Origin: Willaertia magna
Taxonomy: Eukaryota; Heterolobosea; Eutetramitea; Acrasida; Naegleriidae
Reading direction: 5' to 3'
Assembly (NCBI GenBank): GCA_902984215.1
Contig: CADWAF010000548.1
Span: forward strand, 1 to 13,580
DNA length: 13,580 bases
Under the pieces are notes generated by a model. That model did no database searches and was not told the origin of the DNA. It saw nothing but the letters and a program-made list of their open reading frames with translations. A program made the translations under genes and the position numbers. This document shows, one piece after another, positions 1-7,064 of the stretch. Every line of letters begins with the position of its first letter. Position 1 is the stretch's first letter.

Positions 1-153
1 AATGAAAATATTAAGAAATTGAATAAACCTCGTAGAAAGTGTTATCAAGTTTATTGCTATAGACCTTGTAAATATGGTTATAAAAGAGACAGATACGGTT
101 GTAAAACCTGTGCTTGTTTGTATGAAAAACATCATTTAAATAATGAATTTTAA
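1..153 (+). CDS. 3' end of a Cys-rich protein with an antistasin-like domain (partial)
   Basis: The first frame is open from base 1 to a TAA at 151-153, giving 50 residues whose start lies outside the window. It is Lys/Arg-rich with six cysteines spaced C-x4-C-x3-C-x10-C-x2-C-x-C, and a core reading CKYGYKRDRYGCKTCAC. This matches the antistasin-type pattern (C..C..C..G...D..GC..C.C), including the Gly and Asp. Antistasin-like modules are normally extracellular, disulphide-bonded and found in repeats, some of them as protease inhibitors. Inhibition cannot be claimed here, because neither the rest of the protein nor a signal peptide is visible. An unrelated secreted Cys-rich protein is the alternative. 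Confidence 0.6.
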   Translation, partial: NENIKKLNKPRRKCYQVYCYRPCKYGYKRDRYGCKTCACLYEKHHLNNEF

Positions 154-219
154 AGAACAAAAAAATAAAACACTATTTGTTACAAAAATTAATTTTTTAA
201 ATTTATTTTTAAAAAAAAA

Positions 220-2119
220 ATGAGTGGATTTAATTTTCAACAATTTCATTTCGAAGGCTACAACCAAGGTTTTATTAATAATAATCCATATACAGATATT
301 CATGAAATGATTAGTGTAATGCAAAATAATTTACGTGTATTAATGAATGAAGTTGAAAGAAGAGAACTTAGAAGTAATTACAATAATGGTCGCAACTATT
401 ATACTAATAATATTCATCGCAATAAAAGAAATAGATTTTATTCAAATTATGAAACAACAACACCACAACATTCTGTTAATTCTTCACAAAACTTTGATCA
501 AAACTTTAATGATGACTACAATAATCAATTTAATACATCTAATGATGACTATAATAACTATAATGAGTATTATAATGATTATATGAATAGTAATTTTAAT
601 GAACATTGACGATGAAGAAGCAGTAATGCAAGAAGATGAATATAATATAAAAGAAATAGAAATCATTACAATAATTATTATGAAGATTATCAAGATAATT
701 ATTTTAGACAATCCAATTATAAAAAGAAAAAATATAATAATTATTACAATAACGATATTTATTACAATAATGATAACTATTACAATATTAATTACAATAA
801 TGATATAAACTATCAATTTAACTTTTCAAATGACCAAATTGAAGATAAATTAATAAATAATAAAAATAAATTAATTGGAAATATTATACCAAATAATTAT
901 AATAGAAAAAGTATTTATGTTAGAAATAATAGATATAATGGACAAGATAGATTACATGTAGAATGTTCTTTATTATGTAAAAGAATTAGAAGTTTTAGAT
1001 CTTTTGAAAAGAAAGTAGAAAATGCAGCAGTAGAAAAAACTACGAATGAAAAAACACGTAATGCTTTGTATAATCAAATAATTGATAAATTAGATTTGGA
1101 AAGAAATGAAAGAGATTTATTTGCAGATAGAATGGTTGATCCTTATGAAGCTTATCAAGCAGGCTTTAGGTTTGTTATTTTATTTATTTAGTTCTTTGTA
1201 AACTATTAATTTTGTAATAATGATATGTAAAATAAGAACTTGGAGACCTAAAAAGATCTTTCAATTTGACGGTTATACATTAGAAGGACAATACGATGCA
1301 AGAGATTTAGATTTTTATGATGTTCAAGGATTAGCAGGTTTACAACTTGTTGAAAAGAATGACAAAGTAATGTTCTTTTCACAAAATGTATTAGGTCTCT
1401 TTATTCCTATTAAGAATGTAGATAGTGAGATAGTTGGCGCTCAATTACTTAAACCAAATAATGATAGTAATCCACAGTACTTGATATTAAGCTCAAAACG
1501 TAGTCATGGTGTGACAATTCACAACTGTCACCAAGAAATTCCTCTTGCTTTTTGGGAATGTAATAAACCTGCAGTTACTGATGCATTATTTGTAGTAGAA
1601 GGAATTTTAAAATCATATATTACTAGTCTACGTACAAAATCTCATTGCTTAGGAGGGACTTGTAGTGACTTTTTAGCGAGTGAAACAACTTTACATTATT
1701 ATTTACAAGAATTTAAAAAGAAATATCCATATGTTGATAAAGCTTTTATTTGTCCAGATGCTGGAATGTTAACAAATGAAATGGTAACAGCAAATTATAT
1801 TGAATTAAGTATTGTATTGGAACATTATTTTACAGAAGTTTACTTTTTATGGTGGGGACAACTTGAGAGAAAAGATGGAAATATTGATGAATTAGATGAT
1901 TATCAATTATTTAATTGGTGCTATTTAACAAGGGAAGAATATGTTTGTAAACATAATAAGGAAATGATTCAGTATTCAAAGTTTTTAAAGTTTTATAGAG
2001 ATGAATTAAAGAGAAAAAGAATGTATAGTACTATTTTACAAAGGTGTTATAGGTCTTTGGTTTATAATGAAAATAATGTTGGTTATGTTAATTATGAAAA
2101 TGAAAATGCTGATTATTGA
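220..2119 (+). CDS. DUF3854/TOPRIM-like (primase-associated) protein with Asn/Tyr-rich N-terminus; spliced or frame-broken
   Basis: The ATG at 220 follows an A-rich leader. Residues up to base 606 are Asn/Tyr-rich and probably disordered. The same frame reopens at 646 and runs to 1169. An inferred intron (1170-1236) then joins it to the frame ending in TGA at 2117-2119. From about 1060 the protein follows the DUF3854 plan: a helical segment around DKLDLERNERDLFADRM, then FRTW, a region with GLFIPIKNVDSEIVGAQ and QYLILSS, then a TOPRIM-like core. The core has LFVVEGILKS (acidic residue at 1598-1600), FICPDAGMLTN (Asp at 1757-1759) and GNIDELDDY. TOPRIM folds use an early Glu and a DxD pair; here the second Asp of DxD appears as Gly, so catalysis is uncertain. 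Relatives sit in plasmid/phage replication modules beside helicases, but no helicase is present here. Transfer from a plasmid or virus is inferred. The frame problem near 567-659 may mean an intron or a pseudogene. Confidence 0.6.
567..659 (+). other. Frame discontinuity: possible weak intron or paired indels
   Basis: The frame from 220 meets TGA at 607-609 and further stops to 645, yet the same frame is open again from 646. Between them, about 599-645 is open in the next frame and coding-like (DDEEAVMQEDEYN). Two readings fit. One is a multiple-of-three intron from GTATTA at 567 to an AG at 652-653 or 658-659. The other is a pair of compensating indels. The donor is weak compared with the GTAAGT donors elsewhere in this window, and the interior looks coding, so I slightly favour indels. 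Confidence 0.45.
742..804 (+). repeat. 18-nt periodic repeat encoding Tyr/Asn-rich units
   Basis: Two 18-nt units (742-759 and 760-777) encode YYNNDI and YYNNDN, followed by a degenerate continuation encoding YYNINYNND. It lies in the low-complexity N-terminal half of the DUF3854-like gene. The 3n unit length keeps the frame. Confidence 0.6.
1170..1236 (+). other. Inferred intron in the DUF3854-like gene (donor GTTTGT)
   Basis: This 67-nt AT-rich segment contains an in-frame TAG at 1189-1191 and starts GTTTGT and ends AATAAG. Removing it fuses the upstream frame to the downstream frame through a split AGA codon, giving QAGF-R-TWRPKK, which continues the conserved domain smoothly. The size matches the other introns here, but the donor departs from GTAAGT. 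Confidence 0.6.
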
Positions 2120-2720
2120 AATAAGTCATAAAGTTGTGACATTAATAATTTATTGTTTGAACTTTAATTTTGTTTAGTGTTGTAAACAAATTTGAAAAAA
2201 ACATTAATCAAGGCCTTTAACATTTTCTCTGAATTGCATCATAAAAAGGGCGGTAAATAGTTTGAATATTTTACAACAAATACCCTTCGATACTTTACAA
2301 AAATTTTGCCCAAGTTCTAAACAATAAGCAAATCACAAATTACTATTTAAGACGGACTTTCTAAATTGATCGAGAATTAATTTTAACTCTTCCATATCTG
2401 ATTTAAAGTGGAAAGCAATTCTTTACTTAAAGTTTTCAAGAAAGCTTAATTATTTATGTGAAGATCTTCCAAAAGAAATTTGTAAAGACCTAGATTGTAA
2501 GGAAGATGTTGTTTGTAAACGTAAATCCTAACCTTGAAGACAACTGAACTATTATAAGTACTACGCAATTAGTAATTTCTTTAGTGGAGAGAACTCTTTT
2601 TTCACTCAATTCTTCACTTCTTCCATGTTTGTAGGAAATGTCAACAACACTTCTTGGTTCTGGAATAATAATGGTAATTATAGTATTGATGGGCATAGTA
2701 GAATGTTATAGAACTCTATC
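2120..2720 (+). other. Gene-free stretch with short decayed coding-like pieces
   Basis: The base composition is less AT-rich than the DNA that follows and resembles coding sequence, but no long frame survives. One piece (about 2366-2530) reads as 50-odd residues including LCEDLPKEICKDLDCKEDVV and ends at a TAA. A second piece (about 2535-2710) is open in another frame and ends at a TAG. Neither is recognised. An opposite-strand open frame at 2490-2696 has no support. I read the stretch as the eroded 5' part of one or more genes, possibly including the lost N-terminus of the BCS1-like fragment downstream. Confidence 0.4.
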
Positions 2721-3104
2721 ATGACAAATATTTATGTTCAAAAAGGATTAAAATTGTTCATTAATTATTGTTTTCCAGAATTTCTTATTGAATCAACAAT
2801 TTTTCAATTCTTCTTTTCTTTCTTATTCTTTTTAATTATTTTCATGATTACAAATCATATTGAAAATTTACATCCTGCTTTAATAAGACTAGGTCGTATT
2901 GATTTTAAAATTAAATTTGATTACTCAACTAAAGATCAAATTAAACAAATAATGAGTAGGTTCTTTAAGGATAAAATTTTAGGAAATAAGATTAATGAAT
3001 TAATTCCAAAAAAGAAATTAATAATTATTGAATTACAAACTTATTTAATGAGATATATTTATGATTTAAAAGATTCTACTAATCATTTAAAAATTAATAA
3101 ATAA
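2721..3104 (+). pseudogene. BCS1-like AAA+ ATPase, C-terminal fragment
   Basis: From about 2840 the frame reads IIFMITNHIENLHPALIRLG and then RIDFKIKF. This is the BCS1-family sensor/arginine-finger region (family form FMTTNHxxxLDPALIRPGRxD), followed by the C-terminal lid (ELQTYLMRY). BCS1 is a mitochondrial inner-membrane AAA+ ATPase that translocates the Rieske protein; many eukaryotes also have BCS1-like paralogues. No Walker A or Walker B motif is found in the upstream 700 bp, and the part just before the motif is a Phe-rich hydrophobic run in place of the usual ALDG-type segment. Asp to His and Pro to Leu changes inside the signature suggest relaxed selection. I call it a truncated relic. 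A distant 5' exon is possible but unsupported. Confidence 0.65.
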
Positions 3105-4304
3105 AACTACAGTATAAGTAACTATTTGGTTATTTATATTTTATATATTTTAAATTAAAAAGAAAATAAATTAATTAAAAAACAATCTAAATAATTATAT
3201 TTTGTATCTTTATATTTTTACTGAATTCTCTATTTTTTTATAAAATAATTTAATTTGAATAATTTAATTTAAATAATTTATAAGCTAATTTTTAAAAAAC
3301 AAAGATTATGTACTTACTTTATATAAAATAATTATATATTTCTTCATTAATTTTCACATAATTTAACAAAATTACAAATTATTTCAATAATAAATTTTAA
3401 TAAAAAACTTACAAATTAAATAAATTATATAAAAATTTTCATAAAATATTATTTTACTTTATTTTTAATTTTTCAATTAATATAAATTCATATATATCAA
3501 TATATCTTAATATAATAGAAAAATTTTTTTTTTAATATATAAAAAATAATTTTTTTTATAAACTTTTCCCAAATAAAAAATATTCTCTCTCAAATCTATA
3601 TTTAAAATCTTTAAAAATACAGCCATTTTTTAAAGAAAAAACTAAAAAAAAAATATTAAAAAAGCAAATATATTAAATATTATTTTAATAATACAAAATA
3701 TATTTATTGAACAATTTCTTTATTATAAAATTGTTAAATAAAACTAAAGTTTTAATGTTATTCTTTTTATTTTAACTAAAAGCCAAAAAAAATTTTTAAT
3801 AAAAAAATTTTTAATTATAAAATAAATAAACAACAAGAATTATTATATAATATAGTCTAAAATTTTACATCAAATTTGTAAAATATAATAATATTAATAT
3901 TATTTATAGTAACCTAAGAGTTTTTATAAGTTAATTTTTTATTGAAAAGGCTAATAAAACTATAAAATTAATTCTAAAAACTAAAATATTTAAAAGTATT
4001 ATAATTGATTAATATAAATAACTTTAATAGTTTATTATTTTTGTTATTAATTATAAAATTATTTTTATATTCAAAAGTCAATACTTTAGAAAGAAAGGGA
4101 GAAAATGTTTTGTTTATTTATTGAATTTCATAATTTTGACTAATTTTGTCAATTGTTTGTTATGATTTCATTTTTTTATAAAAACTTTAAACTTTAAACT
4201 TTATTTAGTTATAAAAAATTTTAATTTATTATCTAGTTCCCTTTAAGAATATTATAATTTCTTAAAATTTTATAGCACTTTGTTGCAAGTAAAGTGAAAG
4301 TAAT
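3105..4304. other. Extremely AT-rich DNA, no gene seen
   Basis: There are long runs of A and T with almost no G or C, and no open frame of note on either strand. Part may be the 3' untranslated region of the minus-strand retroelement at 4305-7051, whose coding frame ends at 4305. No clear poly(A) tail, target-site duplication or tRNA could be recognised. Confidence 0.5.
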
Positions 4305-4496
4305 TTAGATTTCTATGACACATTTTTTAATTTTTTTGTTCAAGTAAAAGAATTTGTCTTTTTTTAGAATTATTTTCTTGTAATTTAGTTTTAATTTGTT
4401 GTAAAATATAGCATTTTTATTAATTGTAATACCACTGTTGAGTTCTGTGAGCTTAAGAATATTATTATTTGTCTAGTTTCTTTTTGTGGTTGTTTT

Positions 4497-4556
4497 AGGG
4501 CATTTTATTATTAAATACAGTAAGTTTATTTTCTTATTACATAAATTGCAGATATG
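4497..4556 (-). pseudogene. C-terminal zinc knuckle of the LINE relic
   Basis: The minus strand reads HICNLCNKKINLLYLIIKCP, matching the LINE C-terminal C-x2-C-x7-H-x4-C knuckle except that the His position is Tyr (TAT instead of CAT). The ORF tail runs another 60-odd codons to the TAA at 4305-4307, with one TAG on the way. Confidence 0.65.
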
Positions 4557-4959
4557 AGATTGTTTATAATTGATTATAGTATAGCAACAAACATTAATAT
4601 TACAGAATAGTCGAATTTTGGTTTTTGATGATAGATTCTGTTTAATAAATTTGTAAGTTTATATATAGCATATATTACTGTTATAGAATAGATTATTATA
4701 TGTTTTTCTATTCTAATCTTGGTTATACGTGAGATTGATGTTGTATATGTTAAAGTCACTTATATGTTATTGTATATTAAATACTATTATGCTTTGTTAT
4801 TTGTCATTAATAGTTGTTTATGTTGGAAAAGTTATCTAATATTGAAAATGTTAACAAATTAACTTATATTCTTAGTCTATTTATCTATTAGGTTGTTTTT
4901 AATGTTATTGTTGTGAGTTTTTACTTTAGTGATATTTAATTTTATGTTGTTTTGTCAAT

Positions 4960-5290
4960 TATTTTTTATAATTCTTTTTTAAAGCATAGAAAATCATCTT
5001 AGTAATTATCATTTTTGATGAGTTTAAGTAAAATTTTATTGTCTGTGTAAATTGTAATAGCATTATCTTTTAGAAATAGTTTAATACTATGTAAAATAAC
5101 ACATTTTGATCAGTTTATATATATAAATAATGTCTTAGAAGTTTTTATAAATGTCAAAATTTCTTATTTTCTTATTATTTTTTGCTTTAATTAAACTATT
5201 ACTTGTTAATAATATCATGAGTCTGAAATTACTATAGTATTTGTTTATTATAATTTTAACAATAAAAGTTTCCATTTATGTGTTAATTTT
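4960..5290 (-). pseudogene. RNase H-like segment of the LINE relic
   Basis: On the minus strand from 5103, the frame reads CVILHSIKLFLKDNAITIYT followed by DNKILLKLIKN. This resembles the RNase H helix (AExxAIxxAL) and the strand carrying a catalytic Asp (IxIYTDS). Upstream material down from 5290 is open but too decayed to assign. Its position between the RT and the zinc knuckle is where RNase H sits in several LINE groups. The call rests on a short stretch. Confidence 0.5.
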
Positions 5291-5660
5291 TCTAATGTCT
5301 AATCTGCCTTCTTTAATATTTTGATAAATGAAACTAATTAGTGTATTAAAAGCAATTAAAATCTTTTTTTTTAATTCAATACATAAGTAGTGTCAATGTC
5401 TTCACAATCTTTTTCTTTGACAACATTCTTTTTGCATAAATGTATATAACTAGATAAATATTTAATTTGAACCAAGTTTTTATAGTTATTAATATCGACT
5501 AATTGTTGATGTATAAATTTGATACTTTTTTTAATTTTGTTCTTTCTTTTTTCAATGTTTTTTTTTAGTAGTTTGTTTTTAAAAAAATAATTACTTAGTA
5601 TATATTCATTATCTATAATAAGTATTTCTATATTTTTCGTTATTAGTTTTACAATATTGT

Positions 5661-6540
5661 TTTTTTAGTTAATATTATTGCTTTAGATTTTACTGAGTTA
5701 ATACTAAACTTAATTTTTTTCATTTATTTAAAAAGATTATCTATTCTTCTATTAGTTTTCCTAAAATTTATGCCAATTAAATATAAGTCGTTAGTAAAAT
5801 TGAGTAATCTCATATAATTTAAGTTAGTTTTACATGAATCTTTTGGTATTTTCTATTTTTTTATGGTTTTATCTATAATGATTTAAGTGATACAATTAAA
5901 AATAATATATGCCAGTAGACATTTTTATGGAATGTCTTTTATTTTTATAATGTTTCCTCTGAGTTGATTATTGATTTCAAGTTTAAGTGAGTGATCTTTA
6001 TAAGTTTTTATGATAAACTTAATAAAAATTTGTAAAATTTATAATGGATTAAGCTTTTATATATTAATTCAAAATCAACATAATCGTATACTCCTTTAAT
6101 ATCTAGATTAATTATTGAGATATTATTTTAGTTTAATTTAATTAAACTTTTTAGTAAATAAACTTGATTTATTGCTTTTATATGTAGTATGAATGCTTGT
6201 TGTCTAACATTTAGTTGAGTTTTTGCCCAATTTTTTAATTTATAGGCAATGATGTTAAATAATAATCTATATTTTAGATTCATGATTGCTATAGGTTTAA
6301 AGTCTTTAAGAAAATTAATACTATCTTTTTTTAAGATGAATTTAACACATTTTTGTTTAAAACTATCATTAATATATCCTTCTTTGACTTAATTATTGAA
6401 GTATTTAATAAGTTTTTTAAGTATTTCGTTATTAAATTTTCTAAATAGTTCAAGTAGTATTTAATTTAATTCCATAGATTTAGATTTCATTTTTTTTAAA
6501 CTATCTTTGATATCTTTTACTGTTATTACATTTTATAATG
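5661..6540 (-). pseudogene. Reverse transcriptase domain of the LINE relic
   Basis: The frame with codons beginning at positions such as 6535 gives FLKDFKPIAIMNLKYRLLF (the RPIsLxNxxYK region), then RQQAFILHIKAINQVYLL, then INLDIKGVYDYVD (motif A, Asp kept). A frame change near 6045 moves to the frame holding QLRGNIIKIKDIP-stop-KC, where the stop sits at the Gln of the PQG motif. That frame continues with AYIIFN (the LFN motif), LLNFTNDLYLIG (motif C, YADD changed to FTND) and INSVKSKAIILTKK. Loss of the first Asp of the DD pair would abolish activity. In-frame stops on the minus strand begin at 6535, 6463, 6391, 6130 (first frame) and 6041, 5927, 5885, 5855, 5726 (second frame); one more precedes the domain at 6760. 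Confidence 0.85.
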
Positions 6541-6982
6541 GACTTTCACTAATGGTTGTTTGGAACATCTTAAGTTTAATATTTGAGATATTATTTTTTG
6601 CAAATTTTTTTGTAAAGAAATTGATAATTAAGAGATCATTAATATTTTCTTTTAATATGTTCCAATTTATATTTTTACTGTTAAATATATTATCATATTT
6701 ATATAACATGTTTTTGGTATTTTTGTTATAATTGAAGAAGAAATTTTTTTTTCTTTCTTAGGTTATTTTTTTAGTGATTTCTTTAAGTTTAATGTTGAAG
6801 GATTTAAGTTTGTGGATTAATTGGGAATTATTATTTGTTTGTCTAATTCTTTCTTTAATGGGGTGTATTTTGTTTTTCAAGTTTGAGTATTCTTTGTTTT
6901 TCCTCATATTATTTCTTGTAAACAGGTATTGATGTTTACTTTTTTCTTTAAGGTAAGAGCTAATATTGTTTAAGAAGGGTAA

Positions 6983-7036
6983 AATTTCTTTGTTGCTAGT
7001 AATTTCTTTGTTGCTAGTAATTTCTTTGTTGCTATT
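6983..7036. repeat. 18-bp tandem repeat, three copies
   Basis: The unit AATTTCTTTGTTGCTAGT occurs at 6983-7000 and 7001-7018. A third copy at 7019-7036 differs by one base (GCTATT for GCTAGT). On the minus strand the units encode S/T-S-N-K-E-I in the LINE frame. The array lies at the 5' edge of the LINE relic, 28 bp before the HPS1 start codon. Confidence 0.9.
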
Positions 7037-7064
7037 ATTAAATTTTTCTTTTTAGTTATAAAAA

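Larger units (their letters stand above)
4305..7051 (-). mobile_element. Decayed 5'-truncated LINE-type retrotransposon (RT, RNase H-like, zinc knuckle)
   Basis: Reading the minus strand from 7051 downward gives a LINE ORF2-like order. It runs from a charged linker (about 7040-6550), through the pre-RT segment with SPL-stop-NVITVKDIKDSL, the reverse transcriptase (about 6540-5661) and a weaker connection region with at least two frame changes, to an RNase H-like piece near 5100-4980 and a zinc knuckle at 4497-4556. It ends at a TAA at 4305-4307. The endonuclease expected upstream is absent because the element stops beside the HPS1 start. RT plus RNase H plus knuckle recalls the I/Tad1/R1-type groups, but the clade cannot be fixed by eye. 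Ten in-frame stops lie in the linker/RT part; all are TAA or TAG. The catalytic RT motif is altered, so the copy is dead. Confidence 0.82.

Noticed and set aside
484..816. 110-codon minus-strand Ile-rich open frame
   Set aside because: It is the reverse shadow of the Asn/Tyr-rich coding region; Asn/Tyr codons read backwards give Ile/Val runs.
2490..2696. 68-codon minus-strand open frame
   Set aside because: No family resemblance; the plus-strand readings across the same bases look at least as coding-like.
3105..4304. CRISPR-like or centromere-like array in the AT-rich block
   Set aside because: There are no regularly spaced identical units, only irregular A/T runs.
6507..6731. 74-codon hydrophobic plus-strand open frame
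   Set aside because: It is the shadow of the minus-strand LINE linker/RT frame; Lys/Asn codons read backwards give Phe/Leu/Ile.
4305..7051. Host using a ciliate-type code (TAA/TAG = Gln), making the retroelement intact
   Set aside because: HPS1, the sHSP and the RCC1 gene have no in-frame TAR over more than 1,200 codons, and HPS1 and RCC1 end at TAA where the families end. The element also has frameshifts and a mutated catalytic motif.
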